Shown here one piece after another: positions 54,160-61,053 of a stretch of 64,000 nt of DNA. A program made the translations under genes and the position numbers. Source of the DNA: Candidatus Ribeiella danica (GTDB taxonomy: Bacteria > Chloroflexota > Chloroflexia > Chloroflexales > Roseiflexaceae); NCBI GenBank assembly GCA_016717335.1, contig JADKFS010000018.1, positions 1 through 64,000 of the forward strand. Reading direction: 5' to 3'. The notes under the pieces were generated by a model, which had not been told where the DNA came from, searched no databases, and worked only from the letters and a program-made list of their open reading frames with translations. Positions within the stretch are counted from its first letter, which is position 1. Every line of letters starts with the position of its first letter.

Positions 54160-56088
54160 ATGACACCACGCCCGATCACACCCGAGAATATGGCCGCCTT
54201 CACCAAGCTGGCCGACGTGCAGATCAGCCCCGACGGCGCGCTGGTCGCGTTCGTCGCCGGCGAGCAGTTCAAGGCCGACACCGCCGCGCCGAAGAGCCAG
54301 ATCTGGCTCGCGCCGGCCGACGGCGGCCCGGCCCGCCCGTTCACCGGCGGCGCGCGCACCGACGACACCCCGCGCTGGTCGCCCGATGGCCGCACGCTGG
54401 CGTTTCGCTCCGACCGGCTGGAGGACGGCGCCTTCCAGATCTACCTGCTCGACCGCGACGGCGGCGAGGCCCGCAAGCTGACCGACCTGCCCGGCAGCCC
54501 GGAGGAGCTGGCGTGGTCGCCCGACGGCGCGCGGCTGGCGTTTCTACTGGCCGACCCCGAGACGGACGAGCAGCGCAGGCGCAGGCAGGCGAAGGACGAC
54601 GCGATCGAGGTCGAGAAGCACCACCGCTGGCAGCGGGTCTGGACGGTCGACGTGACGACCGGCGCGGCGCGCCCGCTCACCGGCGACGCGCAGGTCTGGG
54701 AGCTCGGCTGGGCGCCCGACGGCGGCTTCGCCATGGTCGTCGGGCCGGAGCCGTACGAGTGGTCGTGGTTCGTCGCGCGGCTGGCGTGGGTTGGGCCGAA
54801 GGGGGGCGAGCCGAAGACGATCTACAGCGTGCCCGAGAAGCAGCTCGCCTGCCCGCGCGTCTCGCCCGACGGCGCGCAGGTCGCGTTCCTGTCGTGTATC
54901 TGGAGCGACCGCGGCAACAACGGCGGCGACGTGCTGCTACTGCCGATCGGCGGCGGTGCGCCGCGCAACCTGACCGAGGGCTACGGCGGCAGCGTCTGGT
55001 GGATCCAGTGGTCGGCCGACGGCGCGGCGATCGACTACATGGCCTACGAGGACGGCCAGGCCGCGGTCGGGCGGATCGACGTCGCGACGGGCGAGCGCGT
55101 GACGCGCTGGCGCGGCGCGGCCGCCTTCACCGAGAGCAACGGCTCGGGCCACGTCGCGCACGACGGCGGCGCAATCGCGGTCATCCGCGAGGACGCGACC
55201 CACCCGCAGGACGTCTGGCTCGCCAGCTCGCCGGCCGGGGCCGGCGGCTGCCTGGAGTGGCGCCAGCTCACGCGCTTCCACCCGCAGGTCGCCGAGCTTG
55301 CGCTGGGCGAGACGCGCGAGCTGCGCTGGACCGCCGCCGACGGACTGGAGATCCAGGGGCTGCTGGTCCTGCCGGTCGGCCACCAGGCGGGCCGGCGCGC
55401 CCCGCTGATCGCCTGGGTTCACGGCGGGCCGGCCTGGCTCTACGCGCACTGCTTCTATGGCGCCGGCCGCAGCACCGCGCAGATGTTCGCCGGGGCCGGT
55501 TACGCCGTGCTGCTGGCCAACCCGCGCGGCAGCATCGGCTGGGGCGTACAGTTCACCGAGGCGAACATCGGCGATTTCGGCGGGCGCGACTACGAGGACA
55601 TCATCGCCGGGATCGACCACGCGATCGAGCTCGGCATCGCCGACCCGGAGCGGCTGGGGGTCGGCGGCTGGAGCTACGGCGGCTTTATGACCGCCTGGGC
55701 CGTGACGCAGACCGACCGCTTCAAGGCCGCGATCATGGGCGCCGGCATCTGCAACTGGCTCTCGTTCCACGGCGTCGCCGAGATCGGCACCTGGGACCAG
55801 ATCTCCTACCGCGCCGACCCCTACGAGCTTGGCGGGCAGTACGACCGCTTCTCGCCGATCCATTATGTCGACCAGGCCAAGACGCCCACGCTGGTGCTGC
55901 ACGGTGCGAACGACATCATCGTGCCGGTCGGCCAGAGCTACGAGTTCTTCCGCGCGCTGAAGGACCACGGCGTCCCGGCCGAGTTGGTGGTCTACCCGCG
56001 CGAGCCGCACGGCCCGAAGGAGCGGCTGCACAACCTGGACCGCTTCCGGCGCTACCTAGAGTGGTTCCAGCGCTACATCCCTGTCTGA
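54160..56088 (+). CDS. S9-family (prolyl oligopeptidase-type) serine peptidase
   Basis: 642 residues, start ATG 54160. The N-terminal beta-propeller is built of TolB/WD-like blades (DTPRWSPDGRTLAFRSDR, ELAWSPDGARLAFL, ACPRVSPDGAQVAFLS). The C-terminal alpha/beta hydrolase domain starts near residue 400: nucleophile in GGWSYGGFMTAW, catalytic Asp in LHGANDIIVPVGQ, catalytic His in YPREPHGPKE. S9C acylaminoacyl/dipeptidyl peptidases of this build cleave short peptides. No signal peptide, so it is cytoplasmic. The in-frame extension back to 54046 is repeat DNA and is not coding. It follows a composite palindrome and probably has its own promoter. Confidence 0.93.
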   Translation: MTPRPITPENMAAFTKLADVQISPDGALVAFVAGEQFKADTAAPKSQIWLAPADGGPARPFTGGARTDDTPRWSPDGRTLAFRSDRLEDGAFQIYLLDRDGGEARKLTDLPGSPEELAWSPDGARLAFLLADPETDEQRRRRQAKDDAIEVEKHHRWQRVWTVDVTTGAARPLTGDAQVWELGWAPDGGFAMVVGPEPYEWSWFVARLAWVGPKGGEPKTIYSVPEKQLACPRVSPDGAQVAFLSCIWSDRGNNGGDVLLLPIGGGAPRNLTEGYGGSVWWIQWSADGAAIDYMAYEDGQAAVGRIDVATGERVTRWRGAAAFTESNGSGHVAHDGGAIAVIREDATHPQDVWLASSPAGAGGCLEWRQLTRFHPQVAELALGETRELRWTAADGLEIQGLLVLPVGHQAGRRAPLIAWVHGGPAWLYAHCFYGAGRSTAQMFAGAGYAVLLANPRGSIGWGVQFTEANIGDFGGRDYEDIIAGIDHAIELGIADPERLGVGGWSYGGFMTAWAVTQTDRFKAAIMGAGICNWLSFHGVAEIGTWDQISYRADPYELGGQYDRFSPIHYVDQAKTPTLVLHGANDIIVPVGQSYEFFRALKDHGVPAELVVYPREPHGPKERLHNLDRFRRYLEWFQRYIPV

Positions 56089-56490
56089 TTCCCGCTTCTT
56101 TCGGGGCGCTGCGCCCCCGGCCCCCGCCTGAGTCCATTTCGACACCGATTCTTTCTCCGGGGCGCTGCGCCCCCGGCCCCCCGCCCGGGGGAACCCGCGC
56201 CGGTTCAGGCGGCTGCGCCTGCTGTCTTCCGGGGCGCTGCGCCCCCGGCCCCCCGGCACCCAAAGGGTACCGGGGGAACCCGCGCCGGTTCAGGCGGCTG
56301 CGCCTGCTGTCTTCCGGGGCGCTGCGCCCCCGGCCCCCCGGCACCCAAAGGGTACCCGGGGAACCCGCGCCAGTTCCCCGGCTCCGCCTGCTGCCTACCG
56401 GGGCGCTGCGCCCCCTGCCCCGCCCGGGCACAGCCGCGCCAGTCCAGGCGTGGATTCAGCTTCTTTCTTCCGGGGCGCTGCGCCCCGGCC
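56089..56490. repeat. Tandem C-rich repeat cluster built on GGGGCGCTGCGCCCC
   Basis: The palindrome GGGGCGCTGCGCCCC starts units near 56101, 56158, 56235, 56315, 56398 and 56471. Two middle units share a GGCACCCAAAGGGTACC palindrome and the segment AACCCGCGCCGGTTCAGG. Units are 55-85 bp and clearly derived from each other. No gene is present. Confidence 0.8.
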
Positions 56491-56860
56491 CCCCGCCCGG
56501 GGGAACCCGCGCCGGTTCCCCCGGCCCCCCTCCGGCAATAGATGCCGTACCAGCTGCAAGGATCGTGGCTCATGCCTCATACCATTCTGAGCACAGCCGC
56601 TGCATATCCCGCCGCGCGTGGATTCAGCTTCTTTCTCCGGGGCGCTGCACCCCCGGCCCCCTCCGGCAAATAATGTCGTACCAATTGCATTGTTTGTGGC
56701 GCATGCCTATCACCAGGCTTGCCGGGCGAGTTGCATCCCGCCGCGCGTGGATTCAGCTGGGCATGTGCGCCAAGCACCGCAATCGAGACGGGCTGATTTT
56801 GGGGTCCAGGGGCGCAAGCCCCGCCCGCGGGGGCACGGGGGCGCGCGGCCCCCGAAAGCC
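56491..56860. repeat. Dispersed repeat of about 210 bp, copies 2 and 3 (inverted relative to copy 1)
   Basis: The block GGGGCGCTGC..CCCC, CTCCGGCAA(A/T)A, ATG(C/T)CGTACCA, a variable middle, then CCCGCCGCGCGTGGATTCAG occurs twice (about 56470-56630 and 56635-56825). The second copy matches the reverse complement of 41865-42078 over nearly its whole length, including CATCACCAGGCTTGCCGGGC-like sequence. Confidence 0.7.
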
Positions 56861-56889
56861 ATAGAGCGATCCCAAGACCGATCGTTCTC

Positions 56890-56898
56890 TGCTATAAT
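56890..56898 (+). promoter_or_regulatory. Extended -10 promoter of the FG-GAP repeat gene
   Basis: TGCTATAAT (hexamer 56893-56898) with no good -35, about 170 bp before the start codon at 57069. Confidence 0.5.
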
Positions 56899-57068
56899 CG
56901 GCGCACATGCCAGCAGCTGGCGAGCGCTCACGTTTTCATGCGCAGAAGTCGCGGATCTCTTGCGGCGCGCAGCACGAATGCGCCTCTCGTCGGGCCCACG
57001 AGCACTTCCTGAAGCGCTGTCGACCACCGCCTCCCTCCGCGTCTCTGCCCCGCGATGGAGAACACACA

Positions 57069-59777
57069 ATGATCTCAGGACGATCTCGGCTGCGCAGGCG
57101 CATCCATCCCCGGCTGGCGCTTCTGCTGGCCGGCATGTTCGCGCTGGCGCTGCCCGGCGCGGCCCGGCCGGCGGCCACCCTGGCCGCCTGCGACGCCGGG
57201 CCGCGCTTCTCGACCACGCCAAGCTTCCCGGCCGGCCAGCACCCGCACTTCATCGCCGCGGGCGACCTCAACGGCGACTCGCGCCCCGACCTTGTCGCGG
57301 TGAACGACTTCAACGCGCAGGTCGGCGTGCTGCTCAACACCACCGCCCCGGGCGCCGGCGCGCCCAGCTTCGCCGCGCGGGCGCCCTTCGGCACCGGGGC
57401 CAGCCCGCACGCGGTCGCGCTGGCCGACCTCGACGGCGACGGCAAGCTCGATCTGATCAGCGCCAACGGCGACGCCTCCACCCTGAGCGTGCTGCGCAAC
57501 ACCACCGCGCCCGGCGCCGGCGCGCCCAGCTTCGCCGCGAAGATCGATATCCCGGCCGGCAGCGCACCGGCCGCGCTCGTGGCCGCCGACTTCAACGCCG
57601 ACGGCAGGCCCGACCTGGCGGTCGCCAGCGCGCGCGTCAGCGGCAGCGTCGGCGTGCTGCTCAACACCACCCCGCCCGGCGCCGGCGCGCCCAGCTTCGC
57701 CGCGCTGGTCGCGTTCTCGGTCGGCAGCAGCCCGGTCTCGATCGCGGCCGCCGACGTCAACGGCGACGGCAAGACCGACCTGGCTACCGCGAACTACTCC
57801 AGCGCCGACGCCAGCGTGCTGCTCAACACCACCCCGGCCGGCGCGGCAAGCCCGACCTTCGGCGGCGCGGCCAGCCTGCCGGCCGGCAGCGGCCCGCAGG
57901 ATGTCGCGGCCGGCGATCTCGACGGCGACGGCAAGCCCGACCTGGCGATCACCAACCAGATCGGCGGCAGCATCAGCGTGCTGCGCAACACCACCGCCGC
58001 CGGCGCGGGCGCGGCCAGCTTCGCCGGGCAGATCGTCCTGGCGGTCGGCGGCGGGGTGCAGGGCGCGACGATCGGCGACCTGGACGGCGACGGCAAGCCC
58101 GACCTGATCGTCGCCAACCAGATCGACGACAATGTCGGCGTACTGCGCAACACCAGCGCGCCGGGGGCGCCCGGCTTCGCCGGACTCACCAGCTTCGCGG
58201 CCGGCGACGGGCCGTGGTCGGTCGTGGCGCGCGACCTCAACGCCGACGGCAAGATCGACCTCGCCGCGGCCGACACCGACGGCAACAGTGTGAGCGTGCT
58301 GCTGAACATCACCGCGCCCGGCGCCCCCAGCCCAGCGCTCGCGACTCTGGCGACCTTCGCGACCGGCACGAACCCGATTGGCGTGGCGGCCGGCGACCTG
58401 AACCAGGACGGCCGGACCGACCTCGCCGTCGCCAACAACACCGCGTCGAGCGTGAGCGTGCTGCTGAACACGACGCCCTCCGGCGCGAGCGGCCCAACCT
58501 TCGCGGGCCAGGTGAGCGTGCCGACCGACCTGGGACCATACGAGGTTGCGCTGGGCGATCTCAACGCCGACGGCAAGATCGACATGGCGGTCGCGAACAA
58601 CGCCGCCGGCAGCGTCAACCTGATCCTGAACACCACCGCGCCCGGCGCCGCCATCGCGTCGTTCACGAGCCAGCTGACGATCGACCTGACGCTGGCCTCC
58701 TCCTCGGTCGCGCTCGGCGACTTCAACGCCGACGGCAAGCCCGACCTGGCGGTCGCCAACGCCGGCACCTCGAACGTCAGCGTGCTGCTGAACAGCTCGA
58801 CCCCGGCCAAGCTCGCGTTCGGCAGCCAAGTGACGTTCATGGTCGGCTTTGGCCCGTCGTCGGTGGTGGTGGGCGACTTCAACGGCGACGGCAAGCCCGA
58901 CCTCGCGACCGCCAACACCCACGAGGCCGACCTGAGCGTGCTGCTGAACACCACCGCGCCCGGCGCCACAACGCCCTCGTTCAATCCCCAGGTCACCTTC
59001 GCGGCCGGCCAGTCGCCGTACATGCTCGTCGCGAACGACCTGAACGCCGACGGTCGACCTGACCTGGCGGTCGCGAACTACTTCAGCGACAACGTGAGCG
59101 TGCTGCTGAACACCGCCACGCCCGGCGCCGGCGCGCCCAGCTTCGCGGCGAAGGTCGACTTCGCCGCCGGAGACGGGGCGCAGGCTCTCGCGACGAGCGA
59201 TCTCAACGGCGACGGCAAGCCCGACCTGATCGCCGCGAACTACCTGGCCGACACCGCCAGCGTGCTGATGAGCACGACATCGGCGGGCGCGAGCGTGCCG
59301 ACGTTCGCAGCGAAGGTCGACTTCGCGGCCGGCCTGGGGCCGCAGGGGATCGCGGCGGCCGACATCAACGGCGACGGCAGAGCCGAACTGGCGACGACCG
59401 ACGGGCGCAGCAGCAGCGTGAGCGTGCTGCTGAACCTGGGGCTGCAGGCCGCGCTGACCATCGCCGGCGGCACGCCGCAGCAGGCGCGGGCCGGCCACCC
59501 CTTCGCGGCCCCGCTGCAGGTCGCGCTGGCCGACGGCTGCGGCGCTCCGATCGCGGGCTCGGCGATCGTGTTCCACGCGCCGGCCAGCGGGGCGAGCGCA
59601 ACCCTGAGCAGCGCCAGGGCCGTGACGAGCGCGGCCGGGCAGGCCAGCGTCACCGCGACCGCCAACAACATGACCGGAAGCTACCAGGTCACCGCGGCGC
59701 CGTTCGGGTCGATCAAGAGCAGCATCTTTAGCCTGAGCAATATTCTGGAGAGCTACATGTCGCTTGTGCGGAGATGA
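57069..59777 (+). CDS. Secreted FG-GAP/VCBS repeat protein with C-terminal Ig-like domain
   Basis: 902 residues. ATG 57069 (MISGRSRLRRRIHPRL) starts a Sec signal peptide (LALLLAGMFALALPGAARPA). There follow 14 FG-GAP units of about 48-55 residues, each with a calcium loop such as DLDGDGKPDLA and ending in VLLNTTAPGAGAPSFA, enough for two beta-propellers. Residues about 795-895 form an Ig-like (Big-type) domain (AGHPFAAPLQVALADGCG, GQASVTATANN). It is exported and probably wall-attached by an unknown means. The repeats are similar at DNA level, so recombination between units is likely. The long antisense open frame over it is a by-product of biased codon use. Confidence 0.88.
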   Translation: MISGRSRLRRRIHPRLALLLAGMFALALPGAARPAATLAACDAGPRFSTTPSFPAGQHPHFIAAGDLNGDSRPDLVAVNDFNAQVGVLLNTTAPGAGAPSFAARAPFGTGASPHAVALADLDGDGKLDLISANGDASTLSVLRNTTAPGAGAPSFAAKIDIPAGSAPAALVAADFNADGRPDLAVASARVSGSVGVLLNTTPPGAGAPSFAALVAFSVGSSPVSIAAADVNGDGKTDLATANYSSADASVLLNTTPAGAASPTFGGAASLPAGSGPQDVAAGDLDGDGKPDLAITNQIGGSISVLRNTTAAGAGAASFAGQIVLAVGGGVQGATIGDLDGDGKPDLIVANQIDDNVGVLRNTSAPGAPGFAGLTSFAAGDGPWSVVARDLNADGKIDLAAADTDGNSVSVLLNITAPGAPSPALATLATFATGTNPIGVAAGDLNQDGRTDLAVANNTASSVSVLLNTTPSGASGPTFAGQVSVPTDLGPYEVALGDLNADGKIDMAVANNAAGSVNLILNTTAPGAAIASFTSQLTIDLTLASSSVALGDFNADGKPDLAVANAGTSNVSVLLNSSTPAKLAFGSQVTFMVGFGPSSVVVGDFNGDGKPDLATANTHEADLSVLLNTTAPGATTPSFNPQVTFAAGQSPYMLVANDLNADGRPDLAVANYFSDNVSVLLNTATPGAGAPSFAAKVDFAAGDGAQALATSDLNGDGKPDLIAANYLADTASVLMSTTSAGASVPTFAAKVDFAAGLGPQGIAAADINGDGRAELATTDGRSSSVSVLLNLGLQAALTIAGGTPQQARAGHPFAAPLQVALADGCGAPIAGSAIVFHAPASGASATLSSARAVTSAAGQASVTATANNMTGSYQVTAAPFGSIKSSIFSLSNILESYMSLVRR

Positions 59778-59814
59778 GCGTGTATAATCCCTTGTGATCG
59801 GCAACCCCTCCCCC

Positions 59815-59871
59815 CTTAGCAGTGGGCAGTCGGCAGTAAGACGGACGGCAAAAGGCATCTCGTTCGTGCAT
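59815..59871. mobile_element. MITE-like element, truncated copy E
   Basis: CTTAGCAGTGGGCAGTCGGC followed by AAGACGGACGGCA and CTCGTTCGTGCAT matches the left half of copies C and D. The right half with the second terminal repeat is missing and is replaced by a CCCGCTCCCGT hairpin element (59881-59906). Confidence 0.65.
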
Positions 59872-59969
59872 AAAGGGCCTCCCGCTCCCGTGGCGACGGG
59901 AGCGGGGCAGGGGGCGAGGGTCTCCAACGCATCAGGAAAAGAGAAGACAGGAAGAGCGAGGTATCCACC

Positions 59970-60389
59970 ATGATCAGCCTCGAACTGGCCGAACAGCTCA
60001 AGCGCGCCGGGCTGGCCTGGCAGCCGGCCGAGCGCGACTTCTTTTTCATGCCCGATCACAACCTCGAAGGATCGATCTTCGTGGTCAGCCCGCTGCCGGC
60101 GCTGGTGCAGAGCTTCGGCGGCCAGCAGACGATCACCTTCCACGGCAGCATCGAGTGGGCGCTCGACTACGTCGTGCTGACCGAGGCGGTCTGGCTGCCC
60201 AGCGAGACGCAGCTGCGCGATCTGCTGGCCGGCGCGGTCGGCGACGACGCGCCGCTGCGGCTCGACCGCGCCCAGGCCGGCTACCGGCTGATGGTCGGGG
60301 TCGCCGACGCGGTCCAGGAGTTCGAGGCGCCCGGCGCCGAAGACGCCTACGCTCAGGCGCTGCTGTACGCGATCGAGCAGAGATCGTAG
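59970..60389 (+). CDS. Conserved hypothetical protein
   Basis: 139 residues, start ATG 59970. The pattern LELAEQLKRAGLAWQPAERDFFFMP at the N-terminus and ITFHGSIEWALDYVVLTEAVWLPSETQLRDLL in the middle is one I know from many short Chloroflexota proteins, sometimes labelled pilus assembly protein in databases without clear support. There is no signal peptide, membrane segment or catalytic motif. A TATAAT at 59783-59788 may be its promoter. It stands between two repeat-rich gaps. Confidence 0.65.
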   Translation: MISLELAEQLKRAGLAWQPAERDFFFMPDHNLEGSIFVVSPLPALVQSFGGQQTITFHGSIEWALDYVVLTEAVWLPSETQLRDLLAGAVGDDAPLRLDRAQAGYRLMVGVADAVQEFEAPGAEDAYAQALLYAIEQRS

Positions 60390-60535
60390 GCTGGAGACCG
60401 TGGACCATAGACCGTGGACCATAAACGAGTCCTTGGTCCTGAGCCGAGTGGAGACCAAAGACGAAAGACCAAAGACGAAAGACCAAAGACCAAACACTGT
60501 AGACGGGCCCTTGGTCCCAGGGCTGATGCAACGTC
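60390..60535. repeat. Period-7 word island
   Basis: GACCGTG/GACCATA heptamers (60397-60424) are followed by CCTTGGT and then GACGAAA/GACCAAA heptamers (60450-60490), with further CCTTGGT words near 60510. Words and complements face each other. It begins at the stop of the preceding gene. Confidence 0.8.
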
Positions 60536-60735
60536 TTTGACCCCACCCCCTTGCCCCCTCCCCTTTTAGGGGAGGGGGAATAGATCTGGCGTGGTGGTGC
60601 GGTCGCTCCGCGACCGCACCACCACGCCGACAAGAATCCCTCTCTCCCGCGCGGGAGAGGGGGGCAAGGGGGGTGAAGGCCGACGTTGCACGAGCCCTAT
60701 CCTTGGTCCTTGGTCCTTGGTCCTTGGTCCAGGCG
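60536..60735. repeat. Composite palindromic element plus CCTTGGT island
   Basis: CCCCTCCCCTTTTAGGGGAGGGG; a perfect hairpin with 19 bp arms (GGCGTGGTGGTGCGGTCGC at 60588-60606, loop TCC, complement 60610-60628); CTCTCCCGCGCGGGAGAG with a G-rich tail; and four CCTTGGT heptamers at 60703-60730. Same layout as 10592 and 53950. Confidence 0.75.
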
Positions 60736-60779
60736 AGGCCATAGACGGATCTTAGGATCGCTCTATCAGACCGCCATCA

Positions 60780-60808
60780 GTGACATCTCACACGGCCCCT
60801 GTTACGAT
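60780..60808 (+). promoter_or_regulatory. Possible promoter of the two-domain binding lipoprotein
   Basis: GTGACA (60780-60785), 17 bp spacer, TACGAT (60803-60808) with TG two bases before. A weaker match than the other promoters. The leader would be about 240 nt. Confidence 0.35.
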
Positions 60809-61053
60809 TAGCGCGACTGCTTCGTCTGATTCAGTAGAACGCCACGCGCCCCGGCCGCGAGAGCATCTCAAGGGTGGAAGTCGCTCCCTGGCACAATCGG
60901 CAGTCCGCAGCCTGCAGGGCGCCAGTGCTGCCGGCCGCAAAAGGTGGCGTGGCCGGGAACTTTCGCCAGAGTGGATTCGTCTTGATAAAAGATCCAGCGT
61001 TGGCGGCCGCGCCGCGCGCAGGGACGATCGCGCATACCGCAGGGAGAAGACAT

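Noticed and set aside
56089..56490. GGGGCGCTGCGCCCC hairpins as individual intrinsic terminators of the S9 peptidase gene.
   Set aside because: At least six copies occur in series without T tracts, and the same hairpin is part of a dispersed repeat elsewhere, so it is treated as repeat DNA.
57075..60497. A 1,140-codon open frame on the minus strand across the FG-GAP gene.
   Set aside because: It is the antisense of a GC-rich, repeat-built gene with strong codon bias. Its translation is low-complexity and it has no start signal or family motifs, whereas the plus strand shows a signal peptide and calcium-binding repeats.
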